64,000 nt of DNA from the NCBI RefSeq assembly GCF_001746415.1, contig NZ_MEHJ01000001.1:7570501-7634500 (forward strand). Reading direction: 5' to 3'. Under the pieces are notes generated by a model that saw only the letters and a list, made by a program, of their open reading frames with translations, did no database searches and had not been told where the DNA came from. Shown piece after piece: positions 54,412 to 63,690 of the stretch. How positions within the stretch are numbered: position 1 is the first letter of the stretch; the number at the start of each line of letters is the position of its first letter. The stretch is from Streptomyces agglomeratus (lineage in GTDB: Bacteria; Actinomycetota; Actinomycetes; Streptomycetales; Streptomycetaceae). The position numbers and the translations under genes are program-made.

Positions 54412-56535
54412 TCAACCGCCCGTCAGGAGCTGTTCCGTCCAGATGGTCTTGCCGGCCGCCGTGTACCGGCTGCCCCAGCGGTGGGTGAGCTGTGCGACGA
54501 GGAACAGGCCGCGGCCGCCCTCGTCGGTGAGCTGTGCCCTGCGCAGATGCGGCTGTGTTTGGCTCGGGTCGGAGACCTCGCAGATCAGCACCCGGTCCTT
54601 GATCAGCCGCAGGCCGACCGGCCCGCCCGCGTACCGGATGGAGTTCGTGACCAGCTCGCTGACGATCAGCTCCGTGGTGAAGATCAGTTCCTCCAGTCCC
54701 CAGGCGGTCAGCTGCTCCGCCACGAGCTCGCGGGCCCGCCCGACGAGAGAGGGCGCGGCGGCCAACTCCCACACGGCGGTGTCACCGGCGGACACCTCCC
54801 TGACCCGCACCACGAGCAGTGCCAGGTCGTCGTCCGGCGGCTCGTGCAACAGGGCGCCCAGGATGCCGCGCCCGATCTCGGTGACATGCCGCCCGCTGTC
54901 CGCACCGTCCCGCACACCCGCCCGGACCGCCTCCAGCTGCCGCTCCGACCGGTCGGTGCCCTTGGCGAGTGCTCCGCCGTAGAAAGCCAGTACGTCGCCG
55001 GAACCCAGGCTCAGTTCCACCGGTTCGAACGGCTGCCCGCCGGTGCCCAGCACCGGACCCGGGCGGTACGTCACCGTGCCGCTCCCTGTCCTTCCCCTGC
55101 CGGCCAGCACGGGCGGCGGGTGGCCGGCGCCGGCCAGCACGCAGGTACGGGACACCGGGTCGTAGGTGGCGTAGAGACAGGTGGCACCGGTCAGCGCGCT
55201 CGGCGCGTCCGCGTCCGGTTCCTGGCGGTCGTCGTCCTCGACGAAGCGCACCACGAGGTCGTCGAGGTGAGCCAGCAGTTCGTCCGGACTGAGGTCGAGA
55301 TCGGCCAGGGTCTGCACGGCCGACCGCAGACGACCCATGGCGGCCGTGGCGTTGAGACCGTGTCCGGCCACCGTTCCCATGACGAACGCCAGCCGTGTGG
55401 AGGGGAGTTGGATGACGTCGAACCAGCTGCCGCCGATGGCCGCGGTGTTGGTGGCGGGCACGTAGATCCCGGAGGTCTCCGCGCCGGTGACGTCCATGAC
55501 GGGCCTCGGTAGGAGGCTGCGCTGGAGGGCCTCCGCGGTACGGCGCTCACGGGTGTACCGGCGGGCGTTGTCCATGCTGAGTGAGGACCGGGAGCCGATT
55601 TCCTCGGCGAGGACCGCGTCCTCCTGGTCGAACGGGCGGCGCTCCGCGGTGCGCCACAGGACCAGGGCCCCGAGGACCGTGCCGCGGGCCTGCAACGGGA
55701 CCAGCATGAGGGAGGCGGCCTGCGGCGGGAGGATCAGCCGTACGCGCTCCTCCTCGCCCGCCAGCACCGTGCGGAGCTCGCTCAGGTCGGGGATGAACAT
55801 CGCCGAGTCCACGCGCAGATGGATGCTCTCGACGCTCCGCAGCCGGATGGTGTCGCCCACGGAGTAGCTCTCCGCCGGCCACTGGCCGTCGGCGGCCCTC
55901 ACGGCGACGCGTCGCATCGGCGCTCCGGTGACCAGCTCCCCCGGTTCTTCGCCGCGCAGCACGGGTTCGGTGAGATCGACGGCCATGAGGTCGGCGAACG
56001 CGGGTACGAGCACTTCCGTCAGCTGCTCGGCGTCGCGCACCATGTCGAGGGAGCTGCCGATCTGGGCGGCGGCCGCGTTGAGGAGCGCCAGCCGCTCGGC
56101 GGAGCGCTGGTCGGCCGGTGGCAGGGGTGGGGGCCGGCGGACGTCACCGGCGACGGCGACCGGTACGGGGTGGTCCGGGTCGGCGGGGCGCAGGCGCAGC
56201 AGGAACCGTGCCGACGAGCCCTCCATCAGGGTGATGATGTCGACGTCGGCCTCCAGCCGTCCGCCGTCCGGCCGCAGCAGTCGGGCACGCGCGCTGCGCC
56301 TGGCACCCCCGACGGCTCCGGCGACGAGGCGGGCCCACAGGCCGGGATCCTCGAAGAGCGTTTCCGCATCCAGCGGCTCGTCGCCGGGGCCACGGCCGCC
56401 GATGGCCTCGGGAACGCCCAGGAGCGTCGCTGCCGAACGTGTGCCCGTCATGACCATGCCGGCGGCGTCGAGTACCAGAACAGCCGTGGGGAAGCCCGCT
56501 GCTGCGACGGGTTCTCCCGTGCCGTTGCCGCTCAC
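54412..56535 (-). CDS. PAS-GAF-SpoIIE-HATPase protein with degenerate phosphatase site
   Basis: 707 residues from a GTG with GGAG at good spacing (an upstream in-frame start at 56589 adds 18). Order: PAS-like (TAVLVLDAAGMVMTGTRSAA), GAF (AAAQIGSSLDMVRDAEQLTE), SpoIIE-type PP2C domain, and a C-terminal HATPase_c kinase (IVSELVTNSIRYAGGPVGLR, then TDEGGRGLFLVAQLTHRWGS) with intact N and G boxes. In the PP2C domain the usual GGDW(Y/F)D reads GGSWFD, GDVxGHG reads GTVAGHG, and YTDGL reads FYGGALAKG, so key metal-ligand acids are lost; DDDLALLVVR remains. It is probably a pseudo-phosphatase that binds partners while the kinase still acts on anti-anti-sigma factors. Confidence 0.85.
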   Translation of the reverse strand: MSGNGTGEPVAAAGFPTAVLVLDAAGMVMTGTRSAATLLGVPEAIGGRGPGDEPLDAETLFEDPGLWARLVAGAVGGARRSARARLLRPDGGRLEADVDIITLMEGSSARFLLRLRPADPDHPVPVAVAGDVRRPPPLPPADQRSAERLALLNAAAAQIGSSLDMVRDAEQLTEVLVPAFADLMAVDLTEPVLRGEEPGELVTGAPMRRVAVRAADGQWPAESYSVGDTIRLRSVESIHLRVDSAMFIPDLSELRTVLAGEEERVRLILPPQAASLMLVPLQARGTVLGALVLWRTAERRPFDQEDAVLAEEIGSRSSLSMDNARRYTRERRTAEALQRSLLPRPVMDVTGAETSGIYVPATNTAAIGGSWFDVIQLPSTRLAFVMGTVAGHGLNATAAMGRLRSAVQTLADLDLSPDELLAHLDDLVVRFVEDDDRQEPDADAPSALTGATCLYATYDPVSRTCVLAGAGHPPPVLAGRGRTGSGTVTYRPGPVLGTGGQPFEPVELSLGSGDVLAFYGGALAKGTDRSERQLEAVRAGVRDGADSGRHVTEIGRGILGALLHEPPDDDLALLVVRVREVSAGDTAVWELAAAPSLVGRARELVAEQLTAWGLEELIFTTELIVSELVTNSIRYAGGPVGLRLIKDRVLICEVSDPSQTQPHLRRAQLTDEGGRGLFLVAQLTHRWGSRYTAAGKTIWTEQLLTGG

Positions 56536-56757
56536 TCGTGTCTCACTCCGGCAGGATCGAGGGCGCTCCTTCCTGATCTCATTACACACCTCGTGCGCGG
56601 CGTGCGCGCGCCGGTGGCGGGCGGCGCGCGGCCGCGCCCGCGTCGCCAGCCTCGCCCCCGGGGCCGCAGGTGTGTCGTGGTGGCCCGCGAGTCAGGGCGG
56701 CGGCCTGGCCGGGTGTACGCCCCGTTCGTCGCCGTCCCGCCGATGTGGCTCGGCCGG

Positions 56758-57171
56758 CTAGCGGCAGTACCCGTGTGCGCTGCCCATGATCCGGGCGGTC
56801 TGCTTGGAGGTGGTGCCGAGTTCCTTCATCGTCTTCTTCGCCTGGTCGGCGAGCGCCACGCCCTGGGCGGCACAGAAGGCGTTGCCGTGGATGAGGAGCG
56901 CTTCGTCGCTGATGTGCGCCATGTCGGGATAGTGGTCCCGGACGGTCTTGAGATAGAGCTTGGCCAGAACGCCTGTCAGCTGTCGCGGCTCGGCGCGGTC
57001 CGCGGAGGAACCGGCCGGAGTGGCTTCCCGAGTGGTTTTTGAGGGCGCGCCGTTGGCTGATGTCGCGGGGGCCGGGGTGCCGGGGCGGTTGTCGCCGGAG
57101 TCGTCGCACGCCGAGGTGCCGAGGCAGGCAACCGTCAGGCACAGGACGAGTATGGGCAGGCGCTTGTACAT
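56758..57171 (-). CDS. Small lipoprotein
   Basis: 137 residues. A signal peptide (MYKRLPILVLCLTVACLGTS) ends in a lipobox-like GTSAC, so Cys22 should be lipidated. A Pro/Thr/Ala-rich linker is followed by a compact helical C-terminal domain (SDEALLIHGNAFCAAQGVAL, GTTSKQTARIMGSAHGYCR) with two Cys that may form a disulfide, resembling DUF732-like exported proteins. Surface-exposed; function unknown. Confidence 0.7.
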   Translation of the reverse strand: MYKRLPILVLCLTVACLGTSACDDSGDNRPGTPAPATSANGAPSKTTREATPAGSSADRAEPRQLTGVLAKLYLKTVRDHYPDMAHISDEALLIHGNAFCAAQGVALADQAKKTMKELGTTSKQTARIMGSAHGYCR

Positions 57172-57513
57172 GAATCTCCTGGTCGAGGGGGAGCGGCGCT
57201 CATTCTCACCCGTGGCCGGCGCGTACGGCGAACGGATTCCTCGCCGTGCATACCGCTGTTCAGTACGGCAGGACCCATCCGTTGGCCGCCTGCATGCCGG
57301 TAATCAGGGCGGAGGTACACGCCCTGCGGGGCGGTCTGACCGTGCCGGAGCAGCACCCGGAAGGGGAGGGCCGTGACCGGGGCGTTCGCAGGGGTGTCGA
57401 GGTCGCCTTGCGGTAACTCGGCCAAGTATCTGCTGTCCCCTTCGGCGACCGGCGACATGTCCGGGACCGCTCCGCCCCGCGGCCGGTACGGGTCCCCCCC
57501 CAGGAGCGGTGCG
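57172..57513. other. Intergenic region with a coding-like remnant
   Basis: On the minus strand, about 57240-57458 reads RYLAELPQGDLDTPANAPVT then LPFRVLLRHGQTAPQGVYLR, with realistic codon bias but no recognised family. The frame continues into lower-quality sequence. Possibly an unannotated small protein or remnant. Confidence 0.3.
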
Positions 57514-58512
57514 TCACCGTGCGTCGCGCAGCTGAAGAAGGTACGCCGCAGTCAGCGCGACGGCTCGGTCCTCGTCGTACGACAGCTCTACGAGGGCACG
57601 TGACGCCGCCTCACCCGGGACGGCGGCCAGCGCCTGAGTCAGCCGGCCGCGTGCAGGGGCCGCAGTGGTGTCGTGGGTGAGGCGGTCGACGAGCCTGGTC
57701 GCGATCCGATCCGCCGTCGCGGTGTCGCTCGCCAGCACGTTCAGTGCGTCGGCTGCGTCGACGTCGTTCGTCCCTTCCACGATCATGTCGATGAGCGTCG
57801 GGACCGCATCGGCCACTCCACGCGTCCCGAGCGCCAGAGCCGCATACCCGCGGACCACGAGGTCGGGGTTCGTCAGGGCGTGTCGCAGCCGCGCGGTGGC
57901 CTCGCCTCCGGGAATCTCGGCGAGGGATCGAACGGCACGTTCGCGCACCGCCGCCACCGGTGAGCCCAGGCCCTCCGCCAGCAGTGCGGGGCCGCCGTCG
58001 CCCGATCGCGCCAACGCCCATCGGAGGGCGCCGGCGACGTTCGGCTCCGTTTCGCTCAGTGCCGCCTCGACCAGGGCCTCCACCGGCACCTCGTCGACCG
58101 AGGAAAGGGCCGCGCGCTGGCGGGCGTCGGCGCTCTTCGAGCCCAGCGACTGAAGGAGCGCAACGACTTGGAGGACGTCCTCCCAGCCGGCGGGTTCCGT
58201 GGCATGGATCCGGCGGAGCCGCGTGAGCAACTCGGTCTCGGCCGCGATGCGTTCGCGTGTCTCACGCACGAGGTTTCCGACGAGCGCCGATGGCGTGAAG
58301 CCGGGATCGTCGAGCGCGCGCCCGACCTCACGCAGCGACAGCCCCAGCGACCGCAGGCTCTCGACGTGGAAGATCCGCCGGATGTCCTGACCGGAGTACT
58401 CCCGATAACCGGAGTCCGTACGACCGGAAGGCCGTACCAGGCCGAGCGACTCGTAGTGCCGCAGCATGCGCGCACTGACCCCGGACCGTCTCGCCACCTC
58501 ACCGATCAACAC
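57514..58512 (-). CDS. MerR-family regulator fused to HEAT repeats
   Basis: 332 residues. The N-terminal MerR helix-turn-helix and coiled coil are plain (IGEVARRSGVSARMLRHYES, YREYSGQDIRRIFHVESLRS, RRIHATEPAGWEDVLQVVAL). From about residue 140 the rest is a stack of HEAT-like repeats (AALSETEPNVAGALRWALAR, RERAVRSLAEIPGGEATARL, LVVRGYAALALGTRGVADAV). MerR proteins usually carry a ligand-binding tail; here a protein-interaction solenoid replaces it. The gene follows another HEAT-repeat gene by 6 bp, so the two products may bind each other. Confidence 0.82.
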   Translation of the reverse strand: MLIGEVARRSGVSARMLRHYESLGLVRPSGRTDSGYREYSGQDIRRIFHVESLRSLGLSLREVGRALDDPGFTPSALVGNLVRETRERIAAETELLTRLRRIHATEPAGWEDVLQVVALLQSLGSKSADARQRAALSSVDEVPVEALVEAALSETEPNVAGALRWALARSGDGGPALLAEGLGSPVAAVRERAVRSLAEIPGGEATARLRHALTNPDLVVRGYAALALGTRGVADAVPTLIDMIVEGTNDVDAADALNVLASDTATADRIATRLVDRLTHDTTAAPARGRLTQALAAVPGEAASRALVELSYDEDRAVALTAAYLLQLRDAR

Positions 58513-58518
58513 GTCCTA

Positions 58519-59187
58519 TCATCCCTCCTGGCCGGACCCGCCGAGGGCCACGACGCGCTTGGCCTCCTCGATGGCCAACTCGAATCCGGCGTCCGGGTCG
58601 CGCAGCAACCGTTGTGTGGCGAGCGCGTGCGCGCGCACGCGCGGGTCGGGGACCGTGGTGGCAGCACGCACAGCAGGCACGATCACTTCACCCAGTGCGA
58701 CCAGTGCCCGGCTCAGACTCAGCTGCGTCTCCCGCTCACCGCGTCCGAATTGCGTCGCCAGCACCTCGGCCAAGGCGGACTCCTCGCCTTCCGGTACGAG
58801 CACGACCGCGGCCCGCCAGGCGCTCCGCGCCACTTCGTCCTCGGCGTCGGACAGCAGCGTCCGTGTGATCGCCGGCCACGCCTGCCGATTCCCGATCTTG
58901 GACAGCGTGTGCAGCGCCTGGCTCCGCGCCTGCACACGCTCCGAGCAGACTTCGCGGACCAGCTCCGGGAGCGTCATGGACACCGGGTGGCGGGTGAGTG
59001 CCCACGTCAGCATGTCGCGGACGAAGAACTCGGGCTCGGTCGCGCATCGCTCGACGAGCTTGTCGACGAAGCGCGGGTCAGGCGCCGTGCCGATCGCCAG
59101 AGCAGCCCGCAGTCGTACGGACGAACGGCCGTCCTCCAGCCCCTGGAGCGCTCGTACCGCATCCGTGTCCTGTCCCGTGATCGTCAT
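58519..59187 (-). CDS. HEAT-repeat protein
   Basis: 222 residues; ATG with GGAGGTGG upstream. All-helical repeats: DAVRALQGLEDGRSSVRLRA, RSQALHTLSKIGNRQAWPAI, EDEVARSAWRAAVVLVPEGE, DPRVRAHALATQRLLRDPDA. No catalytic motif or export signal. It is the first gene of a two-gene operon with the MerR-HEAT gene 6 bp downstream; a regulatory pair is a reasonable inference. Confidence 0.8.
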   Translation of the reverse strand: MTITGQDTDAVRALQGLEDGRSSVRLRAALAIGTAPDPRFVDKLVERCATEPEFFVRDMLTWALTRHPVSMTLPELVREVCSERVQARSQALHTLSKIGNRQAWPAITRTLLSDAEDEVARSAWRAAVVLVPEGEESALAEVLATQFGRGERETQLSLSRALVALGEVIVPAVRAATTVPDPRVRAHALATQRLLRDPDAGFELAIEEAKRVVALGGSGQEG

Positions 59188-59373
59188 CTGGACCACCTCC
59201 TTGGCAAGCAGTGAAGCCCCTGCCACTGTGTCAAGGTCAAACAGGCCCGCAGGGCGATCGCCCGCACTTGGTGTGTCCCGAGCGTGTGGCGTCGGTCATC
59301 AAAGGGTGCTTGCTGCCCCGTCATACGCCGTGCGGCAGGGCTTTGCCCAGTCCTGGGACCCCCATTTACGCCC

Positions 59374-60081
59374 CTACGCGTAAAACGTCGACCGCCCGCC
59401 CGAGAGAGCGGAATCCGGCGCCAAGGGCCCGGCCTGGGGTTTACGGGCGAGAAGTTGAACCTCCTGGAACTGCCGACGGTCGGTGGGCTGAGGCTCGCGA
59501 ACCATCCGGCCAACCTCGGCCAACCCGGACTTGCGAAGTACCGCGGCGAGGTGATCAGGCGCCCACCGATAGGCCGGCGCCACTGCGTGATCGAAGATCT
59601 GCGTCGGGTGAGACGGATCATCGCTTGACGAAAAGCCGATCAGAAGGTGGCCTCCAGGGGCCAGCACACGGTGGAACTCCGCCAGGATGACAGGGAGTTC
59701 TCGCGGGGGAGTGTGGATGATCGACCAACGCGAGAGTACGCCCCCCAGCACGCCGTCAGCGATGTCCAAAGCGGCCATCGAGCCCACCTCGAACCGCACG
59801 CCCGGGTAGCCCTGTCGCGCCAACTCGATCATCGCCGGAGAGGCGTCAACACCAAACGCCGTCAGCCCCAGCTGCTCCAAATGGGCAGTGATATGGCCAG
59901 GCCCACATCCCAGGTCCGCGACCTGGCCGTCCCCACCCGCACGTACGACCTCGGCGAAGGCACTCAATATCGCGCGGTCCAGGGGCCGGTCACGCAGCGA
60001 GTCGCGGAACAGCTGCGCATAGGTGGGGGCAGCGGCGTCGTATGCCTCGCGGGCGGCACTGAAGGCATCGTGTTCGACCAT
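59374..60081 (-). CDS. Class I SAM-dependent methyltransferase
   Basis: 235 residues from the ATG giving MVEHDAFSAAREAYDAAAPT. SAM motif I is VADLGCGPGHITAHLEQLG; the acidic residue of motif II is in AFGVDASPAMIELA; motif III appears as HRVLAPGGHLLIGF. It belongs to the small-molecule methyltransferase group (Methyltransf_11/25). A clear ribosome binding site is lacking. Neighbours do not indicate a pathway. Confidence 0.88.
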   Translation of the reverse strand: MVEHDAFSAAREAYDAAAPTYAQLFRDSLRDRPLDRAILSAFAEVVRAGGDGQVADLGCGPGHITAHLEQLGLTAFGVDASPAMIELARQGYPGVRFEVGSMAALDIADGVLGGVLSRWSIIHTPPRELPVILAEFHRVLAPGGHLLIGFSSSDDPSHPTQIFDHAVAPAYRWAPDHLAAVLRKSGLAEVGRMVREPQPTDRRQFQEVQLLARKPQAGPLAPDSALSGGRSTFYA

Positions 60082-60318
60082 GCTCGCGACAGTAGGTCCT
60101 GGCCGCGAGACGAGCCGAGACAATCACGATCTTTCCTCCCGCCCGATCTCGTGCGCGATCATGCGTTCGTCCTCGCCCGGAGTGCGAACCCGCCACCCGA
60201 CGGACCCTGCCCCGCTGCTGACACTCCCCGGCCCGACGGGCGCGAAAGGGCCCTACCGACCGCACGAGTGTGTACCGTGAGTAATCACTGCACACCTACA
60301 GTGACAATGGGAGCCGTC

Positions 60319-61203
60319 ATGTCCATGCTGCTGATCAGGGGAAAATTCAAGGTGGAGGGAGGCGCCAAACCGGATGGCGACACCCTCCCGTTCATCCCGG
60401 ACAACGTGGCCGACTGGAAGCTCGTGCCCGGGGACGGAAAGATCGTGCCCAAGGCGGACGGCCGCGCGAGCATCCGGCTCGAAGGAATCGACGCCCTGGA
60501 GACGCACTACGGCGAGAAGCAGCATGTGCAGCACCAGCCGCGGGGCCTGGCCCACGCGGCCGCGGACGAGCTGCTGAAGTTCCTCGGCTTCGACACCGTG
60601 CTCCGGGACGACGACGAGACCGTCGCGACCACGCCGGACAGCGTCCCCGGCTGGATCCTCACCCGGGGCGCCGACGCCTTCGGCCGCTGCGTGGCCTTCG
60701 TCGGCAAGGGCACCCCGCCCGTGTACAGCGGCTACTGGACGGGCATCGACGACGACCTGCTGAAGCGGACCGCCAACCACCGCCTGCTCCTCCTCGGCCT
60801 GGCCTACCCGACCTTCTACTCGGGTTTGCCCGCGTACCTGCGCGAGCTCCTCACCGACGCCTCGGAAAAGGCGAGGGCGTCCGAGAAGGGCGTGTGGAAG
60901 GTCGACAAGACCCTCGACGGGGCGAAGATCACCGGAATGGCCTCGATCACGGACGACAAGACCGGCGCGGTGATCCTGCCGAAGCTGTTCCGCCGCCTGA
61001 AGGACTACCTGGACTTCATGGGCACCGACTCGTCACTGGCCTGCTTCCCCGCCTTCCTGGCCGGAGCCTCGGACGACGAGTACCGCCTCCTTCCGGATTC
61101 CAAGACGCTTCACAGGGGCCTGCACCACATCGTCGAGGTCACCGCTGACAACACCGTGAAGATGACCCGCCACGCCAGGGACATCGTCTTCAAGGAGAAG
61201 TGA
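60319..61203 (+). CDS. Thermonuclease-like (SNase-fold) protein
   Basis: 294 residues; GGGAG precedes the ATG. The central part resembles the staphylococcal nuclease fold: VPKADGRASIRLEGIDALET (normally R-L-x-G-I-D-A-P-E), HAAADELLKFLGF, then AFGRCVAFVGKG. The expected catalytic Asp/Glu/Arg set is only partly visible, and no signal peptide is present, unlike secreted nucleases. An intracellular nuclease or nucleic-acid-binding protein is possible. Confidence 0.65.
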   Translation: MSMLLIRGKFKVEGGAKPDGDTLPFIPDNVADWKLVPGDGKIVPKADGRASIRLEGIDALETHYGEKQHVQHQPRGLAHAAADELLKFLGFDTVLRDDDETVATTPDSVPGWILTRGADAFGRCVAFVGKGTPPVYSGYWTGIDDDLLKRTANHRLLLLGLAYPTFYSGLPAYLRELLTDASEKARASEKGVWKVDKTLDGAKITGMASITDDKTGAVILPKLFRRLKDYLDFMGTDSSLACFPAFLAGASDDEYRLLPDSKTLHRGLHHIVEVTADNTVKMTRHARDIVFKEK

Positions 61204-61318
61204 GTGACAGCCCGTCGGCGCTGCCGGCCGCAGGGTGGGGCGCGGCCACTCGCGTGAACCGGTTCCCGGTCTGCTCGACCGGTCCACGCCGTCGTCGACC
61301 GGTCCACGCCGAGCAGAG

Positions 61319-61841
61319 TCAGCACCCGGGACCGATCGGGGGAGACGATGTCAGGGCGAGGCCGGCGCTCCACAACTGGGCCGTCCACGTCTGCTGATCC
61401 AGCCCCGACGTGTACTCGATGCAGCACCAGCACTGCGGGAGCAGCGCCACGAACGATCGCTCCGCCGCGGTCTCCACCTCCGTCTCTCCCCAGTTGTCCG
61501 TCGCCAGGTCGGCGGGAGCGATTTCTCCGTCGGCGAGTCTCGCGGCCAGCCGGCGCAGAGCGTGGCGCTGTGCCAGGCGCGGATCAGGCAACTCGATTCC
61601 GGACTCGGCGAGTGCTTGCTCGAACGCCTCGCGGATCTCGCGGGCATCCGCATTACAGGGCCAACCGGCGAGTTCGCACAGCGTCGGGGTGCCCAGACCG
61701 GCCGCGAGTGCCTCAGCAGCGATCATCGGCAGGTCCTCTGGACGTATCTCGTCCGCCTGATAACGGCACGCCACCTCCCCCAGAGGCGTGCGCCCACGCT
61801 GCGCGAGGGCTTCCGGTTCCGGCGCCGTTCTTTCTGCTCCC
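61319..61841 (-). CDS. Hypothetical protein
   Basis: 173 residues from the ATG giving MGAERTAPEPEALAQRGRTP, with AGGAGTC 3-9 bp upstream. Helical, Ala-rich (DLPMIAAEALAAGLGTPTLC, EQALAESGIELPDPRLAQRH, RRLAARLADGEIAPADLATD), with a CWCCIEY motif near the C-terminus that could bind metal. No known family recognised. Alone between unrelated genes. Confidence 0.6.
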
Positions 61842-62092
61842 ATGACTCCTGCGGTGTCAGTGCCGTGCCCAGGGCATGCACCCAGGGGACGGTCCGCTCG
61901 GCACCCACCCCACGTGCTCGCCTGCACCCGCATCCCCGGACTCCTGCGAGGCACCCGTCAGTTTGCATGAACCCACCTGCCTCGACGGCCCTGGTACGGG
62001 TGGGCCCACTGCCCGGGCGACGACTGATCATCTGCTCTCTGCTGTGCGGCGGGACGGTTCGCAGTCTCGCGGCCGGGCTTGAGGCCGGGACC

Positions 62093-62959
62093 CTACCGGC
62101 GGAAGTGGGAGTGGTGTTCGTGCAGGAAGGCGTCGAGAGTGCGGGGCGGGCGCCCGAGTATGTCGATGACAGTGGTGGTGGGTGTTTCGGGACGGGTAAT
62201 GGCGAGTTGCTGGATCTCCGTCACGTGGTCGGCGAGCCAGGTGGGCATGCCGGCGCTGAGGAAGAGGTTGTCGCGCAGCTCTTCCGGTGTGAGGTTGACG
62301 TAGCGGATCCGATTGCCGGTCAGTGCGGTCAGCCTGGAGGCGAGTTCGGGGTAGGAGACGGCTTCGGGGCCGGTCAGGGCGTAGGTACCGCCGGCGATGT
62401 CGGGCCTGGTGAGGACAGCGGCGGCGACGTCGCCGATGTCGCGGCAGTCGACGTAGTTGCAGGGCGCGTCGCCCGTCGTGCCGAGGATCACGCCCCGGGC
62501 GACGGTGGGGGCCAGGCGCAGGACGTTCGGCATGAACGCATAGGGGCGCAGGACGGTGTGGGCGAGCCCGCTGGCGCGCAGGTGTTCCTCGACGGCGTGG
62601 TGCCCGCGCGAGATGGCGACCGGGGAGTCGGGTTCGGCGGCGGGAGCGGAGATCTTGACGATGTGTCCGATGCCGGTCTGGGCGGCGATGTCGATGACGC
62701 GGGTTTCGAGTTCGACCTGTGCGGGGCTGTTGGCCATGGCGAGGAAGAGCTGGTCGGCGCCCTTGAAGGCCGTGCGCAGGGAGTGGGGGTCGGTGGCGTC
62801 GGCGTACTGAACCTCGACGGGCGGCTGGTGTGCGCCGGTTGTGCCGGGGATCGGCCTGTGCGGGGTGCGGGTCAGTGCGCGGACGGGCGTGCCGAGTGCG
62901 AGGAGGCTGTGGACCAGGGCGTTCCCGGTTGCTCCGGTCGCTCCCATGACAACGATCAT
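62093..62959 (-). CDS. NmrA-like NAD(P)H-binding protein (atypical SDR)
   Basis: 288 residues. The Rossmann motif VMGATGATGNALVHSLLALG at the very start is the NmrA/HSCARG-type NADP-binding loop (GxxGxxG). Later motifs VELETRVIDIAAQTGIGHIV, VLRPYAFMPNVLRL and YVDCRDIGDVAAAVLTRPDI fit azoreductase/quinone-oxidoreductase-like NmrA members. The ATG overlaps the stop of the preceding membrane-protein gene (ATGA), so they are translationally coupled. The MarR gene further upstream on the same strand suggests ligand-controlled expression. Confidence 0.88.
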   Translation of the reverse strand: MIVVMGATGATGNALVHSLLALGTPVRALTRTPHRPIPGTTGAHQPPVEVQYADATDPHSLRTAFKGADQLFLAMANSPAQVELETRVIDIAAQTGIGHIVKISAPAAEPDSPVAISRGHHAVEEHLRASGLAHTVLRPYAFMPNVLRLAPTVARGVILGTTGDAPCNYVDCRDIGDVAAAVLTRPDIAGGTYALTGPEAVSYPELASRLTALTGNRIRYVNLTPEELRDNLFLSAGMPTWLADHVTEIQQLAITRPETPTTTVIDILGRPPRTLDAFLHEHHSHFRR

Positions 62960-63543
62960 TGTGTGCTCACTCCTTGGTGACTTTCCCGGCGGCGGGTGCG
63001 GCCGGGAGGCGGGCTCGGTCGGGCTCGGGCTCGGGCTCGTGGGCGGGGGGCCCGGTGACGGGGTGGCCTACGCCGGGATGCTGTGGTGGTGGTGCTGCGC
63101 CAGCGCAGGGTGACGATGGCGGTGGCGAGGGCCGCGGAGACGGGCAGGTCGATGCCCAGGCGCTCAAGCCACGGGGTGGCGGGGATCGGGGTGTGGGCGG
63201 GTAGCCATTGGGCGGTGAACCATCCCAGCAGGGCCGCCGCGCCGGCGGCGCTGATGACGAGTACGGCGGTCAGGGCGACGGTCGGTGTGGTGGTGGTCCA
63301 CCGCCGGGGCCGCCCGCCGTGCCGCAGCCAGGTGCCGACCAGGAACGCCACCACGGCGGAGGTTCCGGCGATGGAGGTGCAGGCGGCCACGGCCAGATCC
63401 TGCTGCCCGGTGACGACTCCAGCGGTACCGGCCATCAGCGCGGGGGCGGCGTAGGCGGTGAGCACCTCGCGCCACAGGGTGAACGGCCGGGACGGCCGGG
63501 AGGCTGCCCGGTTCGGGCTGGTTCTGTGGTGTGTAGCGGGCAT
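62956..63543 (-). CDS. Membrane protein coupled to the NmrA gene
   Basis: 195 residues with four hydrophobic segments (EVLTAYAAPALMAGTAGVVT, VAACTSIAGTSAVVAFLVGT, PTVALTAVLVISAAGAAALL, IDLPVSAALATAIVTLRWRS), then a basic, Arg/Pro-rich tail. No family recognised; size and spans suggest a small inner-membrane redox partner or regulator. Its stop overlaps the NmrA start by 4 bp. Confidence 0.7.
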   Translation of the reverse strand: MPATHHRTSPNRAASRPSRPFTLWREVLTAYAAPALMAGTAGVVTGQQDLAVAACTSIAGTSAVVAFLVGTWLRHGGRPRRWTTTTPTVALTAVLVISAAGAAALLGWFTAQWLPAHTPIPATPWLERLGIDLPVSAALATAIVTLRWRSTTTTASRRRPPRHRAPRPRARARARPSPPPGRTRRRESHQGVSTQ

Positions 63544-63618
63544 GCTGGCCTCTTTCTCGTTCGCAAGCGGGAAGTGAAGGTGTGCGGTGAGCGTCGGGCC
63601 CTGCTCTGGGCGACATGA

Positions 63619-63630
63619 TTAGGTGGCTAA
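63619..63630. promoter_or_regulatory. MarR-type palindrome upstream of the NmrA operon
   Basis: TTAG-GTGG-CTAA lies in an AT-rich stretch (63612-63646) 75 bp upstream of the membrane-protein start, unusual in this GC-rich genome. A binding site for the MarR protein encoded just beyond is likely. Confidence 0.5.
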
Positions 63631-63690
63631 CTATTACTTCATAAAAAGGGCCCTACCCGGAGGGCGGGGCCAAGCTGACTGAGTGTCGGA

